Shown here in pieces: positions 35,403 through 47,682 of a stretch of DNA of 64,000 nucleotides. The notes beneath the pieces were generated by a model. The model made no database searches and was not told the origin of the DNA. It worked only from the letters and a program-made list of their open reading frames with translations. Origin of the DNA: Petunia secreta. Its lineage: Eukaryota; Streptophyta; Magnoliopsida; Solanales; Solanaceae. How positions within the stretch are numbered: the first letter of the stretch is position 1; each line of letters starts with the position of its first letter. Where the stretch lies: contig JARKIP010000005.1 in the NCBI GenBank assembly GCA_029990175.1, forward strand, positions 52,379,001-52,443,000. Direction: 5' to 3'. Made by a program: the position numbers and the translations under genes.

Positions 35403-38203
35403 TCAGCTTTTGGGGCTACGATCAGAACCCGACGCACCAACTCCGTCGATTCTGCCATCGTCCCCCGAATTCTCACCATCGTCTTCATCTTCATCCTCAT
35501 CTTCACCTTCAGACTCCTCAGGAGAGAGATTCAATACTTGTCTTACTCCACGAACAGCGCTTTTTGTCTTCTGCAGCATCTCTTCAACATTAATCTGCTT
35601 AGCTTGGACCTTCCCAAGCAATGAACGTTTAGCTTCAAGCACAGCAAGCTTGGCCTTAATTTCAAATTGATCGTGCAGGTTTACCAAGTCTTTAGATAGT
35701 GCAATTTGAGCACTCATCGACTGAGCAATCTGGTCCCTAGCAGCCTGGAGCTCAGCACTGGCCCTAGCAGATTCTTCGTTAGACCTTTGCAGATTCATCT
35801 CAAGAGATGCGCGATCATCAATAGCACTGTTCATTGAAGCCTTACATTCTTCAAATAGACTATCCAGACCCTGGGCAGAGCGTGCGAACCCTTCCTTCTC
35901 TCTAGAAAGAAGGTCATTCTCCTTAGTAAGCTCGTTAATCTGCTCAAGACGCTCATTGTTTACTTCAGTTAATCGATTAACTTCGTCCCTAAGAAGACCA
36001 CACTGCTCCTCCAGAATCTTGTTCTCCTTCAAAGCATCTAGCAACTCTTTCTTTACCTCGAGTACTTGATCGACGTTGTTGATCCTGGAGCGGAACATGA
36101 GTTCGGCAGCCACCATACTTGACTGAAAAAACAAAGTAAGCAAAAGTTAGAAATCTGAGGTCGAAGTTACTCCCAACGTAGAGCGGTAAACACTTACTCG
36201 GGCAGAATCAGCAGCAATCTGAAAGGCTAACTCCTCATCACTCATTTCCTTCATCGCCCATTCTTCCCGGGGGCCGATGAGTGAAGAGACAACCTTGGCT
36301 ATACCACCCGGCCTGGATATAAAGTTAACATCAGGGGATAGTCTCATGGTATGCTTCCTCTCGCAGTACTTGGGTTCCTAAGCCATTTCAGAAGGATAGT
36401 TTGGCCCGAACTTGTAGCGCACACCCCTAATGTCCTTCAATCCGATTTGACCGTCGATAACTAACCGCCAAATGAGCCTTGTTGTTGATAAGTTGGAGTC
36501 ACCTTCCACTCCAGGATCTATCGTGTCACACCCGCGAAGACCGACAGGCGTCGCCCCTTTAGTGGCCACATTTTCCAGGTCCTCAAAACGAAAAACACGA
36601 GGACCTCGACCACTCTCTTGGGAAACCTATTCCCTTGTTTCTTCTTCTCCTCCTTTTTCTTCTTCTTCACCCACTTTCCTTTTCCTTTTGTCCACACGGG
36701 AAGGAGCCGCCTTCACCCCGTCATCAACTCGGGGACTCCTCTCTGGAGTGCGGGCAACCTCCTCCTAAACTTTCCTCTTATCACTCCGAAGATAAGGTTT
36801 TCGCGCAAGGGGTTCATTGGCTTCGATCTCAGTATCTGAAAGATCAATCACCACCTTGTCTAAACCTTCTCCCAGTGCAGACTCGAAGACTTCGGCAGTA
36901 GTCTTAACATTCTCTTCTGCAGACTCTGGTACATTGGCTTTAGGCGAAGGCTCACCCCCAGCAGTTGAGGTTTGCCTGGCAGCAACGGAAGTCTTACATA
37001 CAGACCTTTTCCGTGCTCCGCCCTCACCCTGGCTCTTTTTCTTTCTTTTCAAAGAACCAAGGCCACCAGATAAGAGTTCCTCGCCACCCTCCCTGCCGCG
37101 CAGTGCCTCCACTGAGGCTAGTATAGATGTGGCATCAGCATCAGGATCAGCGACAGATTCAGAAGGCACGTCCTGGGGGGAGGAGGAAAGAAGTCCCCCT
37201 GAGTGCCCAGACCTGCAAAAAGTAAAACAGTCAGACACGGAAAAGCTACAAAGGAAAGGAATAGTCACAAAAGCAGAAATACTCTCACCGTGAGTCTTCA
37301 CAGTCAAACTCTTCTACGCAGCAAAGTACGCCCATTCTCTCTTCTCAAGAGAAAATTCCTTCAAAATCGCCTCGACTCACGCCGTCAGCTCATCAACAGA
37401 TATGAGCCTGTCGTAGGGTCGCTTGGCCACTACAAAAAGGAGTCAAAGGGAGTAAGTAGATAAGAAGAAAAGGAAAAGTACGAAAAATTCCAAAAAATAC
37501 TCGGGGACTTACGCTTCTTGTTCCAAACTTCAGGAAGATAGGTCTTGGAATTGAAAGTCAAGGCCGAGGTACGCACAAACACATACCGGTGTAACCAACC
37601 CCGGTCACCTGTGTCTTCAGAACTAAGCACCAAGCCCTTGCTCCCGCGCATCCTGGCATTTACATAGCCATCCTTAAAAATCTGTATACTATACAGGGAA
37701 ATAAAATGTTCATATCCAAAAGATTGGTCGGTTTCCGTCGCAAACCAATCCAAAAGCGTATCTATTCTATATATACTGGGGCACAATTGCCCCGAACAGA
37801 GTAAATATTCCCTGCAGAGCCTTTCAAGCACAGGATGCAGGGGCAGTTTATATCCCACTGTAAAAGGATAGGTGCACATAGCTGTCCACCCAGCCCTATG
37901 AGAAGTAATATTCTCCTCTTCGGAGACCGGCAAGAGGGGAATCCTATCGTCCCAGTGGCAGTCCGTCCTGACTCGCGGGATCAGCTCCGATGTGATCCCA
38001 GATTTAAATCTATACGCCGGCCAGTTGCGTATATCCCCATGATGATTACTGGAGGCCTTGATGTTGCAGTCTGCTTCTAACTCACCCCATTTTTTTGGGA
38101 TAATCTCTGCAGCGGTAGCCTGAGTAGCCCTAGGCCTAGGAGTGGCTGCCGTGGAACTACCAGCCGTATCTACATTTTGATTTCTTCTAGCTTTTGAAGA
38201 CAT
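35403..38203 (-). pseudogene. Element E antisense ORF (aORF), four exons
   Basis: Minus-strand gene with plausible introns. Exon 1 38203-37513 (MSSKARRNQNVD..., ends at GC|GTAAGT). Exon 2 37429-37288 (after TTTTGTAG, ends at CACG|GTGAGA). Exon 3 37212-36198 (after TTTTGCAG, ends at CCGA|GTAAGT). Exon 4 36122-35403 (after TTTTTTCAG). Exon 1 resembles the plant mobile-domain type of protein (WAMCTYPF-like TAMCTYPFTVGYKLPLHP, FYGYEHF-like SFGYEHFISLY). Exon 3 is charged and low-complexity. Exon 4 is a long coiled coil (ELMFRSRINNVDQVLEVKKE..., acidic EDEDEDEDDGE tail). Premature stops lie in exon 2 (two) and exon 3 (two). Antisense ORFs at this position are known for Tat-lineage elements; the function is unknown. 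Confidence 0.72.
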
Positions 38204-38750
38204 AATTTCAGAAGAGTTAAGAAGTTCGCAAGAAGAGTTGAAAGTTGTTCGAAGATTTTCAAGAGTTAACAGAAAGAAAGTAAAAGCAAGTAAAAAGTTT
38301 CTCATTCAGTAAACCCCTATTTATAAGAGTAGAAATCCGGCCCATCAAGTTCCTTCGAAACACGTGGAGACTATCCAAGAGACCACGATCAGATCCGCCC
38401 GTCAAAAGAAGGAGTAGGGTTCACCAACTTTTATAGTATCATCATTACCCTGAAGTGCAGCGGTCACCTCGCGATCAACAGTCAACGTGTGCACGTGATT
38501 GAGGCGGTGAAAATTATTACTTTTACCCTTGGAACGCGCAGTAGTCACTTCAGAGTGAACTGCAGATGCGCAGGCATGCCAGCTGCAGTCACTTTTTTAT
38601 ACGGCGCATTTAATGCACACGTCATAGGGATTTGTCACGTAGCTGATAAGATACATGCGTCACTAAGCTTTGTCATACAAAGGTTGGATTTTACAAAGCA
38701 GAAATTCCCGCCAAAATTCATATCCACTCCTCGAACATATACTCTGCTCG

Positions 38751-38768
38751 AGAAGTCCGGGGACTATC
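38751..38768 (+). other. Element E polypurine-like tract
   Basis: AGAAGTCCGGGGACTATC just before the 3' LTR. It is only partly purine; I call it from position. Confidence 0.4.
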
Positions 38769-39414
38769 TGTATTGGATAAAAGCTGCCAGCACCTAAAAG
38801 ATGACACGTGTCCGCCACGTGGCACGGGCAGAAGTTCCACCAGACAGATATCTAACGGACTGACAGTTATCGCGAGCAGACCCAAAGTAGTTATGAAACG
38901 CCTCATCAGTCAACACGATCTGAATGAGCAGTTATTAGCCTGATCATGTACGATCACTCAATTAGTGGTCATAAAGGCAGTAATTACAATCCAGCGGTTA
39001 CATATCCAACGGATACGTGCCCAGCAGTTACAAAACCCAACGGACGCCTATCAGACCTATAAATAGCATTTGTTCTAAGCCATTGTAAAAGAACTGACTT
39101 CTGATCTACTACAGTCAATAAGAATACTCTCTCACTCTCGCTCAAATACTGCTTTTTACTTATATTCGTTCAGTACTTGGTTCTCTAGTCTTCTAAGTGC
39201 GATCAGTAACGAGAAACTCTCATCGGGATTAAACAATCCAACACGGTTACCTCTGTCTACTTTTCACTAACGCTTTAACCTTATTTACTTTAGTTCATAT
39301 CATGTTTCCGTATTACTACTCATCATTTAAGCTCTTAATCTAAACTATTGATCGTGACTCCACAAATACAAATTTAATTGTTAATTGACCTAAAATCGGA
39401 TCTAGGTTAAACTA
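38769..39414 (+). repeat. Element E 3' LTR
   Basis: Begins TGTATTGGATAAAAGC, ends GGTTAAACTA, followed by the ACTTG duplication. Confidence 0.9.
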
Positions 39415-39419
39415 ACTTG

Positions 39420-41587
39420 AAACATGTAGAATACGACTCACAAAGTTAAGATGAGAAGGATTTTGATATGCGACTATGATTCAAGATTAATTCTCTTGCA
39501 AGTAATTTCTGGACGGATTATTCATTTGTGATTTCTTTGATTAGATATTTTTATTTTCATCTTGCCCAAATACAGGAGAAGCATATTAGTCATGTCATAT
39601 AGGACAAGATTGAATAAAGTAATAATCAGAATAAAAGTTGTCTTATGTGTGGGCAATCTTAGACAATATTATGTTTGTCCAATGAGCAAAATAAGAACTA
39701 AATGTGATTGTAAATGTAACAAAATCTCGTGCGAGCATAGAGCTATGGCTACGCGTGATCAAAGGACAATTTCTACTTGCTTCAATAGTAAAGGATCCTA
39801 TACCTTAAATATGATCGTTTTTTCCCTAATTAATAGCCACCAGCTATGGGTGATATGCTTCATGAATCTTCCTCAAAGGGATGTCAAGACCAAACACTCT
39901 TCCTACTACCATGTCCTTCAAGAGTCACCTCACTTTCATTAATGTTAGGGGTACTTGGAGTTTTTCAGCATTCTTTAGGTGATTTATTCGATAAAGTTTT
40001 TACGATTCTCTTTTATTTTACTTTTTTGGACGTAATTTAAATATCTTTATAGTTTATGTCGTACATTTTCCTATATAAAGTATTCAAAAACATGCCAATA
40101 ACTTTGCTGCTCATTTTTTTCTCTAACTTGATTTTTCTTTGATTTGTCGGGTATTTCTAACTGTTCTTTAAAAACATGTTTCTAAGGTATGTTGGATTAA
40201 CTTCAAACACCTATACCTCATATCAAGCTACAACGATAATTAACTCTGTAACGAGTTAGATATCACTAAAAGTAGTTTATTATTTAAAAACAAATATCTT
40301 GAATCAATTACAAACAAATTGATTTTTCTATAACTTTTGAACGCCTGCATTATCACATTTGTTAATATTGTGTTCCTTGTCTTGACATATAAAATTTACA
40401 GATATTTAAGTAAGATACACGTGCAACATATGTACACTAAAACTAGTTAAAAGATAAAAGCGAATTATAAAAAAGTAATTACGTACTCCAAATTTTAAAT
40501 TTTATCCAATATTTTAAAATAAAAATTTGTCAAAAAAATTGTTCACAAATTTAGTTAAAAACCAGGATAATAAGATAGCTTCACCATTTTTTTAATAAAC
40601 GCAACCTTATTTAGAACGTACTAAATGGAGTATTATCATTTTTGTTTTGACTTATCCTTAGGTATTTTTAGTTAGGTAGATATAATTAAGGTTGAAAAGA
40701 CCTTATTCGTAGATGATCTGGTAAACATTTATCATGGTTAACTGATTTAATTAGGTAAAAATATATATATTAATTTACTATGAATAATTAAAAACGATAT
40801 ATGTTCAAACACATAACATACAGTATATATTATCTTGATATAACTACCCAGTACACATTATTTTTCATTGTTTCTACTTCAGTCCAAGTTCCACTTTCCC
40901 CTGCAGCCACTTGATAGTCTTTTTCGCTCCTCAGTTATTCTTTTCCTCGCCGACATACAAACAACAAAATCTTGAGTCTAAGACTTCTACCACTACATGC
41001 ATCTGTGCTATAAGTATAAGATATGACTACATACCAATGGAGGTTTCAATTTATGTAAATAGTTTGAATCAATATAAATTTAAAAAACATAAGTACTTAA
41101 TTCTTGAAATTTGTGGTTTATAACATGGAGTTTAATTGTTTAAATATATAACTTTAAATTTGTATTCTTAAACATGTAATCATAGTTTTTATATGGTTAT
41201 TAAAACTTGTCACTAAAATAAAATGAAAAGTGCAAAGTTACTTATTTTTAAATTAGAAGTATGTCATTTTATTTTTAAAACGGGCTAAAAAGGAAAATGT
41301 ATTACATAACTGAGACGGAAGGAGTACTTTTGTCATTTAGTCCACGTATCTGCTTTTCAGGAGATAATTAATTAGTAAATATCCACAAGTTTAATAGCCA
41401 ATGAGTTCTGTCATATTAGCATTAATATCAGTCTTGGATATACTGTTTAATCTCATTTTTCGCCTTTGTTGCTAATATTATTTTAATTATCTTGGTTATC
41501 TTTAGTTTTTTATTTATGTCAGTATTTTCTATACCTTGGTATTTTTATCTTATTTTTTGAAACATGCTTTCTTGTATCAAAAACAGT
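39420..41587. other. Unassigned AT-rich region with a MITE remnant
   Basis: No gene supported. At 41230-41324 the sequence 'acgggctaaaaaggaaaatg' followed by 'actgagacggaaggag' and TA resembles the decayed right end of a Stowaway-type MITE; no matching left end was found. Confidence 0.4.
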
Positions 41588-41674
41588 CTCTCTGTCGTAT
41601 TCAAGATATGTAGGGATAAAATTTGCATACATCTCACCATCCCCAGACTCTACTTCTTGTTGTTGTTGTTGTAG
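41588..41674 (+). mobile_element. SINE-like 3' fragment with TTG repeats
   Basis: Contains 'aaaatttgcatacatctcac', 'catccccagactctacttc' and five TTG repeats. Same SINE type as 24225-24347, truncated. Confidence 0.55.
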
Positions 41675-41783
41675 TGGTATATCTACTAGTTTGACCTTTT
41701 ACTAGCTCAATTAATTGAAGCACTTGCCAAATTTACTAACTTAATTAATCGGAATATGCTTTACAGAAATTTCACCACTTTTT

Positions 41784-42004
41784 TTTTGGGAGCTCGATTT
41801 ATATTTCCTTTGGTAATGGATGAATTGATTCAGAATATTCAAGGAGAAGTACCATTGTGCATGTTATCTGCAGATTACATAGTCTTAGTTGACAATACAG
41901 AGTCAATGATAAGGTGGAGGATTGGAGACGTACTCTGAAGTCTAAAAGTTTCAAGTTGAGTAAGAAAAAAAATATATATATGGAGTGCAAGTATAGCGAT
42001 GCAA
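41784..42004 (+). pseudogene. LINE reverse transcriptase fragment, left part
   Basis: The frame FPLVMDELIQNIQGEVPLCM is followed by SADYIVLVDNTES, where the active-site FADD of the LINE RT has become SADY. A frame change then leads to WRRTLKSKSFKLSKKK..YMECKYSDATQ. This is the RT palm region of a plant LINE, probably RTE-type. Element C cuts it at 42004; the continuation is at 54066. Confidence 0.82.
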
Positions 42005-42776
42005 CTCAGCCGTGCCCCATGACTCCTTGGGCGCGCCCCGTGGTGCCCTGGCAAGCCTCAAGACACCTAGTGCCACGGTTGTGGCCGCGCCAAGATCTAT
42101 ATGCGCATCTGCGTATGTCGCCCCACCGATTGAGCGTGCCCGCGCGCAGCAAGCAGACAGCGTCCTCAAAGCCTGCCCACAGCCAGCGCCCGCGCGCCCC
42201 GCACTTGAGTGCGCCAACGCCATGCGACCTGCGCATGCACGCCACAATGCTGCCCATCCCGCACTAGAGTGCGCCTATGCCATGCGACCAACGTATGCAC
42301 ACCTCAACGCAGATTACCCCGCGCCTGCGCGCGCCAAAGCTTTGCGCCCTGTGCGCAAGCCATGAAGACACAAACAAGGATGCGGCCCTTCAAAGTGCCG
42401 CACATCATGTAAATATAGTTAGGTTTATCTTTTTGTATTTTCCAGTATGATTGTCTAGCTCCTTAGTGTTTGCTGCTATGACATGGGTTTATTTTTTATG
42501 AACATAAATAGGGGGTATAAAGATTCGAACAAACTGTAAGCTGCTTTCATATTTCTGTTCTGGTGTCTCAGCCCCTCGACACCATGTTGGATTTCTTGTA
42601 ATCGGTTGGCTTTTGATTAATGCAACGACTTTTATTTTCAATTGCTCTTTTTTTATACACTGTGATTGACATCGATTTTCCCGCACGGCACTGACGCTCT
42701 AATCTAGCGTGCGGAGGGGACCATTGGCCGGCATACGTTGCCCTTCTAAGCAAACTCAAGAAGGCGCCGCGTAACA
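42005..42776 (+). repeat. Element C 5' LTR, missing its first 15 bp
   Basis: Homology to the 3' LTR starts at CTCAGCCGTGCCCC (42005, matching 53295) and ends GGCGCCGCGTAACA. The TGTCATGGGCGGCCT start of the 3' copy is absent here. Contains a GC-rich block (42005-42360) of CGCGC-rich direct repeats around 'gagtgcgcc.a.gccatgcga'. Confidence 0.85.
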
Positions 42777-42778
42777 GT

Positions 42779-42790
42779 TGGTATCAGAGC
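42779..42790 (+). other. Element C primer binding site (initiator Met)
   Basis: TGGTATCAGAGC, two bases after the 5' LTR. Confidence 0.9.
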
Positions 42791-42838
42791 GTAGGCTCGA
42801 CAACGGACAAAGGAAAAGGTTGACAGACAATACGGAAC

Positions 42839-44089
42839 ATGGTTGGTGGGCAGAAAATGAATGGTGAAAGGATTAGTGCGCTTGAAGAATCGGTCGAGGC
42901 ACTAAAAGAGATCGTAGGGACTGTCCCAGATCTCAAAACTAGTGTCGAGGAGAGACTGGATGATCTTAGTTATCTTGTGCATCGGAGTGAGACAGACATT
43001 GCTAACATGAGCCAAGACATGTAGAATGACCGCGTTGAGCTTGCTGCAGTAAAAAATAAGCTCGTTGTGAGCGAGGAAATGAATGCTACTATACAACAAC
43101 AATTGGATGAGAATGCAGCGTCGCATGCGGCGTTGCAAAACACTGTGAACAACTTGATAGCTCAAGTCATGCAAGGCCTTCTCAGAGGAGGAGGAAACGG
43201 AGGTGGGGGTGGAATGAATTTTGCTCCCAAACAAAAGGTGAAGTTCCCAGAGCCCAAGAATTACAATGGTGCTCAAAGTGCTAAAGAAGTCGAGAATTTC
43301 TTGTTCGACATGGAACAGTATTTCAAGGCTGTTGGCAGGTTAGATGATGATCAAAAGATCACAACTACGGTCATGTACCTTGAGGGCGACGCCAAACTAT
43401 GGTGGCGTGGGAAAGTTGAAGCCGCAGGGAATGGTGAACCAGAATTGGCAACATGGGATGAGTTGAAAACGGCTATCCGTGGACAATTCTTTCCCGAAAA
43501 TGTCGAGTACAGTGCCCGACGAAAGCTCAGGGAGCTAATACAGACGAGATCTATGAGGGAATATGTTCGTGAATTCACCGCCCTATTGCTAAGCATTCGC
43601 GACATGGGCGAGAAGGATAAACTCTTTACATTCATGGAGGGACTTAAACCCTACGCCCGTGCCGAGTTACAAAGGCAAAGGGTGGACACATTGGCAAGGG
43701 CTATTCAGGCGGCTGAGTGCACTGCGGACTATCAAGTGGATACTCGAAATGATAGGCAGCAGACGACTGCACGTTCTGCTGGTGGTAACAACTACAAAGG
43801 GGGCCAATCCAATAAAAGTGGCCCTAGCAAGGGTGGGGGAGAGCGGAGTTATAGTTATTCCAAGGCCTCTTCCTCGAGCAGTAGCAATACGGTGGCTCAA
43901 AACAAAGGAAAGGGAGCCGCCTTTGTTCGTAGAGGCGGATGTTTCGAATGTGGGGGTCCTCATAGGGTTGCTGATTGCCCTGAAAAGAGGAAGCTGAATG
44001 CCCACGAAACTCTTGATGAAGAAGAAGCAGACGAAGAGGATGAGGATGACGGTGAGGCTCCTATTGGTGCGTTCTCGCACACGTTCTAA
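42839..44089 (+). pseudogene. Element C gag
   Basis: ATG 42839 (MVGGQKMNGERISALEESVE) opens a coiled-coil N-terminus; an in-frame TAG at 43022-43024 interrupts it. After the stop the same frame runs to 44089. It includes the capsid region (FLFDMEQYFKAVGRLDDDQK, YLEGDAKLWWRGKVE, MREYVREFTALLLSIRDM), a Ser/Gly-rich linker, a zinc knuckle CFECGGPHRVADC (C-x2-C-x3-H-x4-C, one residue shorter than canonical) at 43940-43978, and an acidic tail. One substitution would account for the stop, so this part is otherwise well preserved. Confidence 0.88.
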
Positions 44090-44104
44090 TCTATCTCTCA
44101 AGAA

Positions 44105-44878
44105 GTGGGAGAATCAAGTACTGCAGGTCTTCAGTTGAAGAAAGAAGCTGATCATGCTGGTCAGAAGAAGAATTCTGAGACCGATGCCAACCTCCGGGTT
44201 GGCAAAAGTAAGGGACTTATGTACATCGACGTTCGGGTTAATGGCAAACCTGTTCGTGCGATGATAGACACAGGTGCTACTCATAATTATTTGGCTGCTA
44301 TAGAGGTGGAGCGACTAGGGCTCGTCGTGGAGAAAGATCGTGGTTGAGTGAAAGCTATTAACTCTCCAGCTCAACCTGTTGGAGGTGTGGCGAAGGGAGT
44401 CCCAATCAAAGTGGGCCCCTATGAAGGGAAGACTACGTTATCTGTAGTCACGATGGACGATTTCAAATTGATTCTTGGTTTGGAATTTTTGTGGGAGACT
44501 CAAACCGCAGTTTTGCTGCATAGAGATGCCCTACTTATCATGGGGGCAAAACCATGCACGGTTTCAACTTTGTTTGGGAAGTTGAACGAGAGGAGCATCC
44601 CGGCTATGCAACTGAAGAAGGGTGTCAAGAGACAAGAACCAATGTTCTTGGCTACCTTATGCTTGGACGAGATTGAGCGGGCATCTGGCCCTATCCCTTC
44701 TGCTGTGAAGGATATGTTGGTAGACTTTGAAGATGTGATGCCACCAGAAATGACTAGGCTACTGCCGCCTAAGAGAGATGTGGATCACCATATTGAACTA
44801 GTGCCGGGCACGAGGCCTCCTGCCCATGCGCTGTATCGAATATCACAATCCGAACTCACGAGCTTCGGAGACAATTGA
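44105..44878 (+). pseudogene. Element C protease and pol connection
   Basis: Retropepsin motif VRAMIDTGATHNYLA at about 44254-44298, followed by an in-frame TGA at 44345-44347. The same frame then continues through VPIKVGPYEGKTTLSVVTMD and LILGLEFLWE (end of protease) into the connection before RT (EDVMPPEMTRLLPPKRDVDH). A frame change near 44860 leads into RT. Confidence 0.85.
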
Positions 44879-45842
44879 CGGAAATGCTGGATGCTGGAAT
44901 TATTGTGCCCTCTAAGTCCCCTTATGGATCTCCCGTGCTATTTCAAAAGAAGCATGACGGTTCCTTAAGGCTCTGTGTGGACTATAGAGCATTGAATAAA
45001 ATTACTGTGAAGAATAAATATCCTATTCCCTTGATGACGGACTTATTTGACAGGCTGGGTGGTGCTACGATATTCACAAAAATAGATCTGAGATCAGGCT
45101 ATTGGCAGGTGCGTATCGCTGAAGGAGATGAGCATAAAACAACTTGTGTCACGAGATATGGATCATTTGATTTTCTAGTTATGTCGTTCGGCCTAACTAA
45201 CGCCCAGCAGCGTTTTGTACGCTGATGAATCAAGTCTTCCAGGAGTTTATAGATGAATTCGTGGTTGTCTATCTGGATGACATTTTGATTTATAGCAAGA
45301 GCATGAAGGATCATATGATGCATTTGAAGGTCTTGACAAGACTAAAGGAGCACGAGCTATATGCCAAGCCGTCATAATGCGCTTTTGCCCAAAAGCATAT
45401 CGATTTCCTTGGGCATATAGTCGGAGAGGGACAAATCAAGATGGATGACGGAAAAATTCAGGCCATTACTGATTAGCAACCACCAACTGATATTCATGCC
45501 CTAAGATCTTTCTTGGGTATATGTAATTTCTATCGGCTGTTCGTGAAGGATTATTCTCTTATAGCGGTGCCCTTGACGGAACTTTTGAAGAAGGACACGC
45601 CATGGGAGTAGTGTCCAAGGCGTGAAGGGGCCTTTGCTACTTTGAAGAGGGCTATGTCAAACAGCCCGATTTTGGCCTTTTCTGATATGGCCAAGCCGTT
45701 TGAAGTACAAACTGATGCCTCAGACTTTGCGCTTGGCGGAGTTTTGATGCAAGATGGGCACTCAGTTGCTTATGAGAGCCGAAAATTGAAGGATGCTGAG
45801 CGGCGTTATGCCGCCCACAAAAAGGAGTTCTTGGTTGTGGTC
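44875..45842 (+). pseudogene. Element C reverse transcriptase and start of RNase H
   Basis: RT motifs in order: SPYGSPVLFQKKHDGSLRLC, TKIDLRSGYWQVRI, a damaged VMSFGLTNA segment with a frame break near 45215, then the catalytic VVVYLDDILIYSK at about 45261-45300. Further stops occur at 45376, 45474 and 45610. The RNase H start (FEVQTDASDFALGGVLMQDG, VAYESRKLKDAERRY) runs to KEFLVVV, where element D is inserted at 45842. Confidence 0.9.
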
Positions 45843-46637
45843 TGATAAGATCCAAATTGGAGCCAAAACGCCAACCATCAAGAGCCAAGCTTGAGAGCAC
45901 AAAGAGTACTGCCAAGGCCCTCGAAAGCAACTTAAAGATCATGCAAAGGAGCGCCAAGGGAGGAGGACCACCTAGGCCCCAAAGGAGAGGCTCGGGAGAC
46001 ACATTTTGAGCCATTCCAAGGACCCCCAGGAAGGGGCGGACCGCCTAGTCAAAGGGGCGGGCCGCCTAGTTGAAGTTGAGCCTCGGCATTTTGGGGCTCC
46101 TGAAAAGGGGCGGACCGCCTCTGCAGAAGCTTGGGCCGCCTACTCCACAGCATGGAGAAGTAGGCGGACCGCCTACTCCCACTAGGCAGGGGCGCCTACT
46201 TGCTGAGCTTTGGACGGGAATTTGGCATAAAGTTCCTATTTTGGCCCTACGAGGCTTGTATTGTTTTTATTACATTTGAGGGCTTTTAGACATTTCATTT
46301 AGAAGTGTGGTGAACCTATAAATACCACACTTAGTCATTTATTTGAATTAGCTTGTTATGTTTTGAAGAATAGAATTGAGAAGATAGAATAGGCTAGGCC
46401 TTTCTTGTTGAAGCGTTGACTTCGTGTATCTCTTACGTTGAATCCATGGAGGATCACCGCTAGTGTGAATCCCGTTTAATGGTTCAAGTCTCTTCTCCCT
46501 TTGAATTAATCTAATTGTTTAGCTTGATTCAATTCTTTCTTCTATTTCTATTCTCCCCAATCCCTTACTTTCTTGTTATCTTGTGATTGTTGCTTCCGCA
46601 TCCTTGTTATTTGCTTCTGCATATTTGATCCTTATCA
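45843..46637 (+). repeat. Element D 5' LTR
   Basis: GC-rich hairpin motifs at 46034-46202 (GGCGGACCGCCT and variants); TATAAATA at 46317-46324. Confidence 0.95.
46317..46324 (+). promoter_or_regulatory. TATA box in element D LTR
   Basis: TATAAATA, repeated at 51214-51221 in the 3' LTR. Confidence 0.65.
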
Positions 46638-46640
46638 GTT

Positions 46641-46652
46641 TGGTATCAGAGC
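46641..46652 (+). other. Element D primer binding site (initiator Met)
   Basis: TGGTATCAGAGC, three bases after the 5' LTR, followed by AAGGCTCGGGTTTCG as in element B. Confidence 0.9.
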
Positions 46653-47682
46653 AAGGCTCGGGTTTCGTTCTTACGAATCCACGTTCCTTGTTCATCCTAT
46701 CTTTACTTTATTGTTATTGTTCTTGTTCTTGAAGAAAAGAAGAAAAACAAAAAAATTGAAAAAAAGTGAAAATTACAAAAAAATTCTTATTGTTGATTGG
46801 ATTTAATGATTCCTTTGGTGTTTGATATCGGGGATTGATCTATGATGATTACCCGTTGATTTGGTACCCTTGTTATATGATTTAGTGTTGAGAATCAAAA
46901 GTTGAAAAAAATCAAAAACCCCAAAATTGAAAAATCCTAGAATTTGATTGAAATTTCTTGATTTGGATTCGTCATGGATTGGGTGTTGTTATAAATCATT
47001 GAGGATTGATTGGAGTAGTTGAAAACACCATTGGGTACCTTCGGATTGGAAAAAAACACCTTGGAATATCGAAATTTGGGTGCAAAAGGGCCAAAAACCC
47101 GTTTTCGGACTGTGCTGAAAGCACCAGTAGGCGGGGCGCCCAAAATAGTAGGTGGTCCGCCTATTTTTTGGTTACTCTCTGTATTTTGAGTAGGCGGGGC
47201 GCCCACCCTAAGTAGGCAGACCGCCCACTCCTGGGAGGCCTCCGTTTGGCTTCGTTTCGTGTCTTTTTGTGTTCTGTTTGCTTCCGTACCTCTTGGTTAG
47301 TGTTTCTAGGGTATTAGGCCTACTTTATTAACACTAATCTTTGATTCCTTAGGGTGTTGTGTGTCTTGAAGTCTTTACTTAAAGTCGTAGAATTTGCTTG
47401 CTTCAAGTACGCATTAAATTAGCTTCCGTACATCGAGTCACTTTAACTCCATTCCGAACCATTACTTGGGTGCATTAGTTGATTGATCTGGCCATTGTGA
47501 TTACTAAGAGACAAGAAGGTCTTGAGTGGAAAAAGTCTTGAGTGGTGAGAACAATAAAGTGTGGTCACAAAAGCCAACGACCTTGAGTGTATACACGAGT
47601 GGAAAGAAAATTGAGTGACATCTCTTGAGTGATACACGTGAGGGAGTGAACTTGTGAGGTCCTTAACTCTTTGGTTACAACT
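46653..47682 (+). other. Element D leader with GC-rich hairpin motifs
   Basis: A 1-kb untranslated leader. At 47129-47235 it has four GC-rich short palindromes of the type TAGGCGGGGCGCCCA, equivalent to those in the leader of B. Confidence 0.65.

Larger units (their letters stand above)
29824..39414 (+). mobile_element. Element E: Tat-lineage LTR element with antisense ORF and tRNA-like gene
   Basis: LTRs at 29824-30470 and 38769-39414 (647 and 646 bp) are flanked by ACTTG at 29819-29823 and 39415-39419. Order: primer site, remnant gag, protease, RT, RNase H, a second RNase H-like domain, integrase, tRNA-like sequence, then a four-exon ORF on the opposite strand. The double RNase H and the antisense ORF place it in the Tat lineage, outside Ogre. 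Many stops and frame breaks and about 20 LTR differences in the first 300 bp show that it is an old, inactive copy. Confidence 0.92.

Noticed and set aside
35390..37463. Plus-strand ORFs across 35390-37463 in element E
   Set aside because: Shadows of the antisense exons; Ser/Pro-rich translations of the complementary strand.
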